Positions 1 through 5,354 of a stretch of DNA of 5,354 bases are shown one piece after another. Origin of the DNA: Bacteroidales bacterium (GTDB taxonomy: Bacteria; Bacteroidota; Bacteroidia; Bacteroidales; P3); contig JAGCLI010000092.1 in the NCBI GenBank assembly GCA_017647065.1, forward strand, positions 1 through 5,354, in the 5' to 3' direction. How positions within the stretch are numbered: position 1 is the first letter of the stretch; each line of letters starts with the position of its first letter. The notes beneath the pieces were generated by a model, which was not told where the DNA came from, did not search any database, and worked only from the letters and a program-made list of their open reading frames with translations. Both the position numbers and the translations under genes were made by a program.

Positions 1-575
1 CTTTGTTCAACTCGATAATTATCAACTGAATAATTCACATTCTTTATTGGTGTGTGAATTGAGTCAATCGCTATCGTTCCTATTACATCGTCTGATTTTT
101 TATTTTCCTCTGCAGGCACATATCCTCTACCCTTTTCTATTGTCATTTCAATAGAAAGGCTTACTGAAGGCTCCATGTGACATATTTCTACTTCGGTATT
201 CAAAATTTGAAATGAATTCAAACTATCATTGATATCGCCTGCTTTGAATACATTCTTACCTTCTATTTTGAAATTTACTGTTTCTCTTTCTTCTGTTTCA
301 ATTAGTCTTTTGAAACGAAGTTGTTTTAGGTTTAGAATGATTTCTGTCATGTCTTCTATCACACCTGGAATTGTGTCAAATTCGTGTTGAACTCCTTCTA
401 TTCTTATTGATGTGATAGCAAAACCTTCTAATGAAGATAACAATACTCTTCTTAATGCGTTTCCTATTGTTACTCCGTAGCGAGGTTCAAGCGGACGAAA
501 TTCAAATGTTCCTTTGAATTCATCTGATTCTATCATGAAAACCTTATCAGGTTGTTGAAAAGCTAATATGGCCAT
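1..575 (-). CDS. rpoA: DNA-directed RNA polymerase subunit alpha, N-terminal part (runs off the window)
   Basis: This encodes the alpha subunit of RNA polymerase, whose dimer nucleates assembly of beta and beta'. The start is the ATG at 575, giving [13 protein letters not shown]. The 191 complete codons visible cover most of the alpha N-terminal domain; the linker and the DNA-binding C-terminal domain lie outside the window. Recognisable family segments are [11 protein letters not shown] followed by the [16 protein letters not shown] dimerisation/assembly helix near residues 37-53, then HEFDTIPGV, then [11 protein letters not shown] in the second half. The text resembles Bacteroides RpoA closely. 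It follows rpsD after only 17 bp, with an A-rich leader (AAAGAAAAA) and no Shine-Dalgarno, which is normal for Bacteroidota. It is the distal gene of the alpha operon; rplQ is expected next, outside the window. The reading frame is intact throughout. Confidence 0.97.
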   Translation of the reverse strand, partial: MAILAFQQPDKVFMIESDEFKGTFEFRPLEPRYGVTIGNALRRVLLSSLEGFAITSIRIEGVQHEFDTIPGVIEDMTEIILNLKQLRFKRLIETEERETVNFKIEGKNVFKAGDINDSLNSFQILNTEVEICHMEPSVSLSIEMTIEKGRGYVPAEENKKSDDVIGTIAIDSIHTPIKNVNYSVDNYRVEQ

Positions 576-592
576 TTTTTCTTTATTTAATC

Positions 593-1195
593 TTATTTAG
601 AATACAATTCGACGATTAATTGTTCTGCTATGTTTTCAGGAATTTCTGCACGTTCTGGATAGTTCAAGAATTTTCCTTCCATCTTTTCTCCATTCCATTC
701 TAACCATGAATAGTTTACTCTTGATGATAATGATTCCTCAACTATTTCTAATGATTTTGAACGTTCTCTCACTCCTACAACATCGCCAACTTTTAACAAA
801 TATGATGGTATATTAACAATTTGTCCGTTTACTGTGATATGTTTGTGAGAAACCATTTGTCTTGCTTGATTTCTTGTGTGTGCTATTCCTAAACGATAAA
901 CTACGTTATCTAATCTTGATTCAATCAATTGTAATAACACTTCACCTGTAATCCCTGTTTTTCTTGATGCTTTTTCAAACAAGTTACGGAATTGCTTTTC
1001 TAATATACCATATGTATATTTTGCTTTTTGTTTTTCCATTAACTGCAATCCGTATTCTGATTGTTTCGCACGTCTTTTATTTATACCGTGTTGTCCTGGA
1101 GGATAGTTTCTTTTTTCAAAGTTTTTATCAGCTCCATAAATCGGTTCTTTAAATTTTCTTGCTATTTTACTTTTAGGACCTATATATCTTGCCAT
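593..1195 (-). CDS. rpsD: 30S ribosomal protein uS4
   Basis: This is a 200-residue primary 16S rRNA-binding protein that nucleates assembly of the 30S body. Residues 1-90 are the S4 N-terminal domain, starting [15 protein letters not shown], with the conserved YPPGQHG at 31-37. Residues 91 to about 152 form the S4 RNA-binding domain, opening [13 protein letters not shown] and continuing through [14 protein letters not shown]. The length matches the family. There are no cysteines in the N-terminal domain, so it lacks the zinc site found in some S4 proteins. In E. coli, S4 is also the translational repressor of the alpha operon, and in Bacillus of its own gene. That makes it the obvious ligand to consider for the structured region upstream of rpsK. 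The gap from rpsK is 28 bp, and the leader AAAAAAAAGAAATT has no Shine-Dalgarno. Confidence 0.98.
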   Translation of the reverse strand: MARYIGPKSKIARKFKEPIYGADKNFEKRNYPPGQHGINKRRAKQSEYGLQLMEKQKAKYTYGILEKQFRNLFEKASRKTGITGEVLLQLIESRLDNVVYRLGIAHTRNQARQMVSHKHITVNGQIVNIPSYLLKVGDVVGVRERSKSLEIVEESLSSRVNYSWLEWNGEKMEGKFLNYPERAEIPENIAEQLIVELYSK

Positions 1196-1223
1196 AATTT
1201 CTTTTTTTTAGATTACACAATTT

Positions 1224-1613
1224 TTACACTCTTCTTCTTTTTGGTGGACGACAACCATTGTGTGGTAATGGTGTAACATCAGTAATTTCCAATACTTCTA
1301 TTCCAGATGTATTGATTGCTCTGATTGCTGATTCACGTCCTGCACCAGGTCCTTTTACAAATACTTTTACTTTTCTCAAACCGTAGTCAAATGCTACTTT
1401 TGAACAATCTTCTGCCGCCATTTGAGAAGCGTATGGAGTGTTCTTTTTTGAACCTCTAAATCCCATTTTTCCTGCTGATGACCAAGCTATTACTTGTCCA
1501 GCATTGTTTGTCAACGAAATAATACAATTGTTGAAAGAAGCAAAGATGAACGCTTTTCCTACTGGTTCTACTTTTACTACTCTTTTCTTCGTTGTTTTAG
1601 CATTTTTTGCCAT
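1224..1613 (-). CDS. rpsK: 30S ribosomal protein uS11
   Basis: This 129-residue protein of the 30S platform sits near the mRNA exit path and the E site. Diagnostic segments are [19 protein letters not shown] at 36-54, the RNA-binding [14 protein letters not shown] at 86-99, and the universal C-terminus [13 protein letters not shown] at 117-129. Asn119-Gly120 in that tail is the position that becomes isoaspartate in E. coli S11; this is family knowledge and has not been shown here. The start at 1613 is supported by the homologous N-terminus [10 protein letters not shown] and by a perfect AAGGAG five bases upstream. It is the only gene in the window with such a site, and the site lies in a hairpin loop (see the 1612..1631 entry). 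It follows rpsM after an unusually long 99 bp gap and precedes rpsD. Confidence 0.98.
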   Translation of the reverse strand: MAKNAKTTKKRVVKVEPVGKAFIFASFNNCIISLTNNAGQVIAWSSAGKMGFRGSKKNTPYASQMAAEDCSKVAFDYGLRKVKVFVKGPGAGRESAIRAINTSGIEVLEITDVTPLPHNGCRPPKRRRV

Positions 1614-1631
1614 ATTGTCTCCTTACAATAT
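1612..1631 (-). promoter_or_regulatory. Hairpin presenting the rpsK Shine-Dalgarno in its loop
   Basis: On the mRNA strand this reads ATATTGT-AAGGAG-ACAATAT. It is a perfect 7-bp inverted repeat whose six-base loop is exactly the Shine-Dalgarno core AAGGAG. The last two bases of the 3' arm are the A and T of the rpsK ATG, so the start codon is partly in the stem. The spacing from AAGGAG to ATG is five bases. The stem has one G-C pair, so it is weak by itself and could act as a switch. None of the other nine start codons visible in the window has a comparable site; their leaders are A-rich. The pairing is seen directly; a regulatory role is inference. Confidence 0.6.
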
Positions 1632-1712
1632 TTAATTTGTTATTACTTAATGAATGCTCCTAATTTCTCTAACTTTTTTATATATAATCCGCATTCAAAT
1701 TTTAATTACTTA
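1614..1712 (-). promoter_or_regulatory. Candidate structured leader between rpsM and rpsK
   Basis: This 99 bp spacer is more than twice as long as any other gap here. On the mRNA strand TGAATGC (1697..1691) can pair with GCATTCA (1657..1651), a perfect 7-bp stem enclosing 33 nt. It is followed by an A/T-rich linker and the hairpin that carries the rpsK Shine-Dalgarno. A second AGGAG lies at 1661..1657, overlapping the 3' arm of the long-range stem. Known biology makes S4 the likely ligand if this is a control element, because S4 represses alpha-operon translation in E. coli. From memory, S4-associated leader motifs have been proposed in Bacteroidia and Flavobacteria, but I cannot confirm that this one belongs to them. 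I see no U-run terminator and no Bacteroides-type TTTG/TAnnTTTG promoter. Confidence 0.45.
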
Positions 1713-2090
1713 TTACTTAGTTGCTTTCTTCTTGTTTGCAACTGTTTTCTTTTTACCTTTACGTGTTCTTGCATTGTTCTTTGTGCTTTGTCCACGTAGT
1801 GGTAATCCGTTACGATGACGTATTCCTCTGTAACATCCTATGTCCATCAATCTCTTGATGTTCATTTGTACTTCTGAACGTAATGCTCCTTCTACTTTGT
1901 ATTCTTCTCCGATTATTGTACGGATTGCATTTTGTTCATCGTCACTCCAATCACTTACCTTTTTATTTTCATCGATTCCAGCTTTAGCTAATATTTGTGA
2001 TGCTAAACTTCTTCCTATTCCATAAATATAGGTCAAACCGATTACACCTCTTTTGTTCTTTGGTAAGTCTATACCTGCAATTCTTGCCAT
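1713..2090 (-). CDS. rpsM: 30S ribosomal protein uS13
   Basis: This 125-residue protein of the 30S head forms intersubunit bridges with the 50S and contacts P-site tRNA through its basic tail. The N-terminus [28 protein letters not shown] and the helix-two-turn-helix region (to about residue 60) are typical. The signature [17 protein letters not shown] at 85-101 is followed by NARTRKG at 106-112 and a lysine-rich tail ending KKKATK. The length is one residue from the usual value for the phylum. It is the first gene of the alpha-operon segment. It follows rpmJ by 26 bp with no Shine-Dalgarno and no visible promoter, so it is probably co-transcribed with the spc genes. The leader begins with TAAGTAATTAAA, which is repeated exactly after its own stop codon. 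Confidence 0.98.
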   Translation of the reverse strand: MARIAGIDLPKNKRGVIGLTYIYGIGRSLASQILAKAGIDENKKVSDWSDDEQNAIRTIIGEEYKVEGALRSEVQMNIKRLMDIGCYRGIRHRNGLPLRGQSTKNNARTRKGKKKTVANKKKATK

Positions 2091-2116
2091 AAATTATTAT
2101 TTGTTTAATTACTTAA

Positions 2117-2233
2117 TTACCCTTGTCTTTGTTTATATTTCGGATTTTTCTTATTTATAACATAGACAACTCCTTTTCTACGAACGACTATGCATTCAGG
2201 AGATCTTTTTTTAACTGAGGTTCTAACTTTCAT
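2117..2233 (-). CDS. rpmJ: 50S ribosomal protein bL36, zinc-less form
   Basis: This 38-residue protein binds 23S rRNA near the base of the L7/L12 stalk. Translation from the ATG at 2233 gives [20 protein letters not shown] in the first 20 residues, and the C-terminus is [13 protein letters not shown] before TAA. Length and termini match bL36 exactly. E. coli bL36 coordinates zinc with Cys11, Cys14, Cys27 and His33. Here those positions are Ser11, Cys14, Asn27 and Tyr33, so zinc cannot be bound in the usual way. As I recall, Bacteroides L36 has the same single-cysteine pattern, so this is a lineage trait and not damage. It lies between infA (40 bp upstream) and rpsM (26 bp downstream), the standard place for this gene. 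The ATG is preceded by ACCGAAAA, with no Shine-Dalgarno. Confidence 0.97.
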   Translation of the reverse strand: MKVRTSVKKRSPECIVVRRKGVVYVINKKNPKYKQRQG

Positions 2234-2273
2234 TTTTCGGTAATATTTTTAATTTTATTTATAATTTCGCAGT

Positions 2274-2492
2274 TTATTTATGTCGATATGTAATACGTCC
2301 TTTTGTCAAATCGTATGGAGACATTTCTACTTGCACTTTATCTCCTGGCAAAATTTTAATGTAATGCATACGCATCTTACCTGATATGTGTGCTATAATA
2401 ACGTGTCCATTTTCTAATTCAACACTGAACATTGCATTTCCTAATGATTCCAATACTGTACCATCTAATTGTATGGAAGCTTGTTTCGCCAT
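2274..2492 (-). CDS. infA: Translation initiation factor IF-1
   Basis: This 72-residue single OB-fold protein binds the 30S A site during initiation, together with IF-2 and IF-3. The protein starts [15 protein letters not shown]. The central [20 protein letters not shown] (26-44) and [21 protein letters not shown] (47-67) are the classic IF-1 strands, with only small differences from Bacteroides IF-1. The length is standard. It starts two bases after the map stop codon (TAATTATG), so translation is probably coupled to map. AGAAG inside the end of map is at best a weak Shine-Dalgarno. A 40 bp A/T-rich gap without obvious structure separates it from rpmJ. Confidence 0.98.
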   Translation of the reverse strand: MAKQASIQLDGTVLESLGNAMFSVELENGHVIIAHISGKMRMHYIKILPGDKVQVEMSPYDLTKGRITYRHK

Positions 2493-2494
2493 AA

Positions 2495-3289
2495 TTAAAT
2501 TTCTTCTAAGTTTATATTTTGTTTTATTGCTTTTTCAATAGAATCAAAACTTGATAAAATTTCAGGTCCATTTTCTGTAATTGCAACATCATGTTCCATA
2601 TGTGCCGCAGGAGAATAGTCTGCTGTTCTACAAGTCCAACCATCTGACTCAAAAACAACTTCTCTATTTCCTAAGGTAATCATAGGTTCTATCGCTATGA
2701 CCATTCCTTCTCTAAAACGTGAACCTGTTCCTCTTCTACCATAGTTAGGAACAGATGGATCTTCGTGCATATTTCTACCTAAACCATGTCCGCATAATTC
2801 TCGAACAACTCCGTATCCAAATGATTGACAATGATTTTGAATTTTATAACTTAAATCCCCTATGCGATTTCCTATTACGCATTCTTTTATACCTAAGTAT
2901 AGTGATTCTTTTGTTACTTTTATCAATTGTTTCCAATCTTCTTTTACGCCTTGTAAAGCAAAAGTATATGCTGAATCTCCTACCCAACCATTGTATGTTA
3001 CTCCGCAATCAATTGATACTATATCTCCATCTTTTATAATTCTATCTCCTGGTATTCCATGAACTACAACTTCATTGATAGAGATACAAAGACTTGCAGG
3101 ATATCCCATATAACCTTTAAATGTTGGTATTCCCCCATTGCTTCTGATATAATCTTCAGCAATAGCATCTAATTGCTTTGTGGATACTCCTGCTTTTATG
3201 AATTTCGCAACCTCAGATAAAGTGTCCCCAACCATGAGGGCACTTTTTCTAAGTTGTTCTATTTCGTCTTTTGTCTTTATTTGTATCAT
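2495..3289 (-). CDS. map: Methionine aminopeptidase, type I
   Basis: This cytosolic metallo-exopeptidase removes the initiator Met from nascent proteins whose second residue is small. The protein has 264 residues, normal for bacterial type I enzymes, and no N-terminal zinc-finger extension. By alignment from memory with E. coli MetAP, the five metal ligands are all present: Asp94 (SIDCG), Asp105 (GDSAYTF), His168 (CGHGLGR), Glu201 (IEPM) and Glu232 (MEHDVA). The substrate-binding histidines His77 (VVVHGIPG) and His175 (NMHEDP) are also present, so it should be active. The start at 3289 gives [17 protein letters not shown], as in Bacteroides homologues. It lies 17 bp after secY and 2 bp before infA; this secY-map-infA order without adk is typical of Bacteroidota. 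No Shine-Dalgarno is visible. Confidence 0.97.
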   Translation of the reverse strand: MIQIKTKDEIEQLRKSALMVGDTLSEVAKFIKAGVSTKQLDAIAEDYIRSNGGIPTFKGYMGYPASLCISINEVVVHGIPGDRIIKDGDIVSIDCGVTYNGWVGDSAYTFALQGVKEDWKQLIKVTKESLYLGIKECVIGNRIGDLSYKIQNHCQSFGYGVVRELCGHGLGRNMHEDPSVPNYGRRGTGSRFREGMVIAIEPMITLGNREVVFESDGWTCRTADYSPAAHMEHDVAITENGPEILSSFDSIEKAIKQNINLEEI

Positions 3290-3307
3290 TATAATATTCG
3301 GATTTTA

Positions 3308-3793
3308 TTACATTTGACCTCTACCTTTAATTCTTCCTGATTTAGTCAAACCGTCGTAATGTCTCATCAACAAATGGCTTTCTATTTGTTGTAATGTATC
3401 AAGTACAACGCCAACCATAATCAATAGTGAGGTTCCTCCGTAAAATTGAGCAAATTGTGAATTTACTCCAAACATTCTTACTATTGCTGGTAATATTGCT
3501 ACAAAAGCTAAAAATATAGAACCTGGAAGTGTTATTTTTGATAATACATTATCAAGAAATTCTTCTGTTTTTTTACCTGGTTTTACGCCTGGTATAAAAC
3601 CTCCGTTTTTCTTTAAATCATCAGACATTTGCTTTGGATTTATTGCTACTGCTGTATAGAAATAAGTAAACAATATAATCATTATAGCAAAGATGAAATT
3701 ATACCAAAATCCTTCAAAGTTAGATAACGCTGCTTTTATTCCAGACATACTTTCTGAATCAGAGAATCCAAATAAAGTCACTGGGATAAACAT
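3308..3793 (-). CDS. secY: SecY C-terminal fragment (rest of TM7 to TM10)
   Basis: This 161-codon frame continues SecY in the next frame from an ATG at 3793, which codes for the natural internal Met of AQAIMFIP. Its ATG overlaps the stop of the N-terminal fragment by one base (TAATG), an arrangement that can allow reinitiation, but there is no Shine-Dalgarno. It holds the end of TM7 (MFIPVTLFGF), TM8 at about 31-51, and the basic cytoplasmic loop with GGFIPGVKPGKKT at 64-76. That loop contacts SecA and the ribosome; Lys71 sits where E. coli has Arg357, by my alignment from memory. TM9 (about 91-108), TM10 (about 118-136) and the usual tail ESHLLMRHYDGL...GRIKGRGQM follow. It is most likely not a separate gene but the second half of a frameshifted secY. 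Confidence 0.8.
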   Translation of the reverse strand: MFIPVTLFGFSDSESMSGIKAALSNFEGFWYNFIFAIMIILFTYFYTAVAINPKQMSDDLKKNGGFIPGVKPGKKTEEFLDNVLSKITLPGSIFLAFVAILPAIVRMFGVNSQFAQFYGGTSLLIMVGVVLDTLQQIESHLLMRHYDGLTKSGRIKGRGQM

Positions 3794-4656
3794 TATCGCT
3801 TGTGCAAAATTATTGGCATTACACCTGCTGCATTAACTTTTATAGGAACATATTGTCTTGCTCCTCCATATTGTTTATTTCCTATAATTCTTTTTGCATA
3901 TTGAACAGGGATTCTTCTCGTTCCTTGAACTAACAATATACATAGCATAATCACTACCAATAATACTATTAATTCAACAAATAAAATCACCAATTGTCCT
4001 GCATTGTCTTCCATACGTGAAGCAAATTCTGCAAATAATGCAAATGGTAAACGTGCAACGATACCAACCATGATTAACAACGAAATACCATTACCTATTC
4101 CCTTGTCTGTAATTCTTTCTCCAAGCCACATTACAAACAATGTTCCGCAAGTCAATAATATTGATATTGGTAACACCCAATTTATGAAATTAGGGCTATC
4201 TGATCCAGTTATACTATATATTGTTGCGCCTCCAATTTGGTTTCTTAGGTTTGCAAGATATGCAAATGATTGGAAGATAGTAACAATTATTGTTAACCAT
4301 CTTGTCATTTGGTTTATTTTTCTTCTTCCACTTTCTCCCTCTCTTTGTATTTTAGTAAAATATGGTACAATCATTGTCAATAGTTGCATAACGATTGAAG
4401 CTGTGATATACGGCATAATACCTAATGCAAAGATTGAAGCATTTGAAAAAGCTCCACCAGAGAACATGTTCAACAAACCTAACACACCATCTTTTGTCTG
4501 ATCTTGCAATCCTGCTAAGTCAGATGGATTGATACCCGGAATAACGACAAAAGAACCCACTCTATAAATTAGCACAAGTGCTAAAGTATAGAGTATTCTT
4601 TCTCTTAGTTCTTTTATATTCCAGATGTTTTTTAATGTATTGATAAATCGTTTCAT
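3793..4656 (-). CDS. secY: SecY N-terminal fragment (TM1 to TM6 and the start of TM7)
   Basis: This open frame has 287 codons, of which the first 283 are genuine SecY and the last four (LHKR) are out of frame. It starts MKRFINTLKNIWNIKELRER, an amphipathic cytoplasmic N-terminus, and ends TAA at 3795..3793. Approximate membrane segments are TM1 21-41, the plug and TM2 60-98 (with FSGGAFSNASIFALGIMPYI), TM3 118-137, TM4 159-177, TM5 189-210 and TM6 219-244. The cytoplasmic loop QGTRRIPVQYAKRI then leads to the opening of TM7, VNAAGVMPII, where the frame breaks. The family motif GERITDKGIGNGISLLI at 179-195 is intact. Alone, this piece lacks TM7 to TM10 and would not be expected to form a working channel. 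Confidence 0.85.
   Translation of the reverse strand: MKRFINTLKNIWNIKELRERILYTLALVLIYRVGSFVVIPGINPSDLAGLQDQTKDGVLGLLNMFSGGAFSNASIFALGIMPYITASIVMQLLTMIVPYFTKIQREGESGRRKINQMTRWLTIIVTIFQSFAYLANLRNQIGGATIYSITGSDSPNFINWVLPISILLTCGTLFVMWLGERITDKGIGNGISLLIMVGIVARLPFALFAEFASRMEDNAGQLVILFVELIVLLVVIMLCILLVQGTRRIPVQYAKRIIGNKQYGGARQYVPIKVNAAGVMPIILHKR
3806..3809 (-). other. Frameshift site in secY: T4 run where T5 is expected
   Basis: The coding strand reads ATA ATT TTG CAC AAG CGA TAA. Adding one T gives ATA ATT TTT GCA CAA GCG ATA ATG, which restores the conserved IIFAQAIMFIP. The upstream frame matches SecY right up to the run and the downstream frame matches right after it, so the lesion is placed to within a few bases. 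It is not a standard -1 slippery heptamer (A ATT TTG does not fit X XXY YYZ), and four T is short for polymerase slippage. A homopolymer miscall or a very recent mutation fits best. Confidence 0.85.
4559..4594 (-). repeat. 36-bp imperfect inverted repeat inside secY
   Basis: On the plus strand an outer 8-bp arm ACTCTATA (4559..4566) pairs with TATAGAGT (4587..4594). An inner 7-bp arm TTAGCAC (4569..4575) pairs with GTGCTAA (4578..4584). Two unpaired positions separate the arms on each side, with AA at the centre. Thus 15 of 17 positions are symmetric. In the mRNA the tip can fold as GCA-CUUG-UGC. It lies over secY codons 21-33, the first transmembrane segment (ILYTLALVLIYRV). The symmetry is seen directly; whether it is a working hairpin, an operator-like site or a product of codon choice is unknown. 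Confidence 0.5.
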
Positions 4657-4662
4657 CTGTTA

Positions 4663-5109
4663 TTAGATTGTTGTTGCTACTCCGCCTTTTTCTTCAATAG
4701 CAGCTTTTGCTGTTTTAGAAAATGCGTGCGCTGTAACATTAATTGTTGTATTTAACTCTCCTCGTCCTAAAATCTTTACTCTATCTTTTGAAGAAATTAG
4801 TCCGTGTGCTTGCATTAAATCCAAAGTTACATCTTTAACTTGAATTTTTTCTACCAAAGCAGATAATGTATCAATATTGATTCCAACATACTCTATTCTG
4901 TTGATATTATTGAATCCAAACTTTGGTAAACGTCTATACAACGGCATTTGACCGCCTTCAAAACCTATCTTACGAGAATATCCTGAACGAGATTTTGCTC
5001 CCTTGTGACCTCTTGTTGAAGTACCACCTCTTCCAGAGCCTTGTCCACGTCCTATTCTCTTACGGTTCTTTGTAGAACCTTCCGCAGGTTTAAGTGTGCT
5101 TAAATTCAT
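4663..5109 (-). CDS. rplO: 50S ribosomal protein uL15
   Basis: This 148-residue late-assembly protein of the 50S subunit has a long basic extension that threads into 23S rRNA. The N-terminus [20 protein letters not shown] leads into the Gly/Arg-rich extension at about 20-50 ([17 protein letters not shown]), then the conserved [18 protein letters not shown] at 49-66. The globular domain ends with the family signature region VKILGRGEL at 111-119 and [17 protein letters not shown] at 127-143. Length and ends are as in Bacteroides. It lies 19 bp after rpmD and 6 bp before secY, the usual spc-operon context, so secY translation is probably coupled to it. AAGAGA about ten bases before the ATG is only a weak Shine-Dalgarno-like element. 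Confidence 0.98.
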   Translation of the reverse strand: MNLSTLKPAEGSTKNRKRIGRGQGSGRGGTSTRGHKGAKSRSGYSRKIGFEGGQMPLYRRLPKFGFNNINRIEYVGINIDTLSALVEKIQVKDVTLDLMQAHGLISSKDRVKILGRGELNTTINVTAHAFSKTAKAAIEEKGGVATTI

Positions 5110-5128
5110 GATATTTTCTCTTAATTTC

Positions 5129-5308
5129 TTAATTAATTTCTTCTACTTCTACTAAATGACTAACCTTAGCTATCATTCCTTGTATAGGTGCTGTCAACTC
5201 ATGTACTTTAGATTGTCTAATTTTTCTTAGACCTAAAGCCTCTAATGTACGTTTTTGATCTGCTGGACGACCTATACCACTTTTTATTTGTGTTACTTTT
5301 ATTTTCAT
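5129..5308 (-). CDS. rpmD: 50S ribosomal protein uL30
   Basis: This 59-residue small protein of the 50S subunit is present in most but not all bacteria. Translation from the ATG at 5308 gives [20 protein letters not shown], then [20 protein letters not shown] and [19 protein letters not shown] before TAA. The SxIGRPxDQKRTLxALGLRK block is the hallmark of bacterial L30, and the length is normal (58-60). It is 11 bp after the rpsE stop and 19 bp before rplO, the standard rpsE-rpmD-rplO order. The leader AATCTTAGTGAA has no Shine-Dalgarno. Nothing is odd about it. Confidence 0.97.
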   Translation of the reverse strand: MKIKVTQIKSGIGRPADQKRTLEALGLRKIRQSKVHELTAPIQGMIAKVSHLVEVEEIN

Positions 5309-5319
5309 TTCACTAAGAT

Positions 5320-5354
5320 TTATCCATTAAATACTCTATCCATTTCTATTCCTC
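5320..5354 (-). CDS. rpsE: 30S ribosomal protein uS5, last codons only
   Basis: The end of an open frame enters from the high-coordinate edge and reads GIEMDRVFNG followed by TAA at 5322..5320. The ending VFNG after a short basic/polar stretch matches the C-terminus of Bacteroidota uS5, and rpsE is the expected gene just before rpmD in the spc operon. Only ten full codons are visible, so the identity rests on position plus this short tail. uS5 binds at the mRNA entry side of the 30S subunit and affects decoding accuracy. Confidence 0.85.
   Translation of the reverse strand, partial: GIEMDRVFNG

Larger units (their letters stand above)
3308..4656 (-). pseudogene. secY: Protein translocase subunit SecY, interrupted by a one-base frameshift
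   Basis: SecY is the ten-helix channel of the Sec translocon in the inner membrane. Read with one base restored, this locus encodes 449 residues, close to the roughly 446 of Bacteroides SecY, with all ten transmembrane segments and both family ends intact. As given, the frame is lost after Ile283. The codons ATT TTG CAC AAG CGA TAA replace the expected ATT TTT GCA CAA GCG ATA ATG, which would read IFAQAIM. The missing T belongs to the run at 3806..3809. The break falls in transmembrane helix 7, part of the lateral gate, and no other lesion is visible. SecY is essential and the rest is well conserved, so a sequencing or assembly indel is more likely than true decay. The gap to rplO is 6 bp and to map 17 bp. 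Confidence 0.85.

Noticed and set aside
593..1195. Loss of the zinc-binding cysteines in uS4 as an anomaly
   Set aside because: Many bacterial S4 proteins are naturally cysteine-free in the N-terminal domain, and the protein is otherwise full length and typical.
1196..1223. Run of eight T at 1202..1209 as a transcription terminator
   Set aside because: In the direction of transcription this is a run of A, not U, and no hairpin precedes it. It lies just before the rpsD ATG and is an ordinary A-rich Bacteroidota leader.
1614..1712. Internal promoter for rpsK-rpsD-rpoA
   Set aside because: TTTG occurs on the mRNA strand at 1699..1696, but no TAnnTTTG element follows at the right distance, so a Bacteroides-type sigma factor promoter is not supported.
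3793..3815. Programmed -1 frameshifting or transcriptional slippage as the way to make full-length SecY
   Set aside because: The sequence ATA ATT TTG does not fit a slippery heptamer, I see no stimulatory Shine-Dalgarno upstream of it, and a run of four T is too short for typical polymerase slippage.
4004..4501. 165-codon open frame on the plus strand
   Set aside because: It is wholly antisense to conserved secY coding sequence, has no recognisable protein features, and is the kind of shadow frame that AT-rich coding DNA gives. The other plus-strand frames were rejected for the same reason.
1..5354. A novel accessory, defence or mobile system
   Set aside because: Every gene belongs to the conserved spc/alpha operon. 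There are no unknown genes, no inserted elements, no CRISPR repeats and no island-like change in composition.

Overview
All genes in this window lie on the minus strand. They form the 3' half of the spc ribosomal-protein operon running straight into the alpha operon. In transcription order, from high to low coordinates, they are: rpsE (last codons only), rpmD, rplO, secY, map, infA, rpmJ, rpsM, rpsK, rpsD and rpoA (N-terminal 191 codons). Coding density is very high: gaps are 2 to 40 bp except for one 99 bp gap between rpsM and rpsK. All ten stop codons visible are TAA. No stretch over 300 bases lacks a gene, and I see no tRNA, rRNA, CRISPR or mobile element.

The organism is very probably a member of the Bacteroidota, most likely Bacteroidales, with an AT-rich genome (about one third G+C by eye). 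The reasons are the gene order secY-map-infA-rpmJ-rpsM with no adk between secY and map, the zinc-less 38-residue L36, protein sequences that read like Bacteroides homologues, and the near absence of Shine-Dalgarno sequences. I cannot name a genus.

The genes work together in gene expression and protein export. uS5, uL30, uL15, bL36, uS13, uS11 and uS4 are ribosome components; IF-1 acts in translation initiation; MetAP trims the initiator Met of nascent chains; SecY forms the export channel; and the RNA polymerase alpha subunit is co-expressed with them.

Three things go beyond an ordinary operon. (1) secY is broken by an apparent one-base deletion in a short A/T run at 3806..3809, giving a 287-codon and a 161-codon ORF that overlap by one base as TAATG. 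A sequence error is the simplest explanation because SecY is essential. (2) rpsK is the only gene here with a perfect Shine-Dalgarno core (AAGGAG). That core is exactly the six-base loop of a perfect 7-bp hairpin whose 3' arm includes the first two bases of the ATG, and it ends a 99 bp spacer with a second 7-bp long-range inverted repeat. This is a good candidate for a translational control element of the alpha operon, possibly an S4-responsive leader. (3) A 36-bp dyad with 15 of 17 positions paired lies inside the first transmembrane segment of secY.
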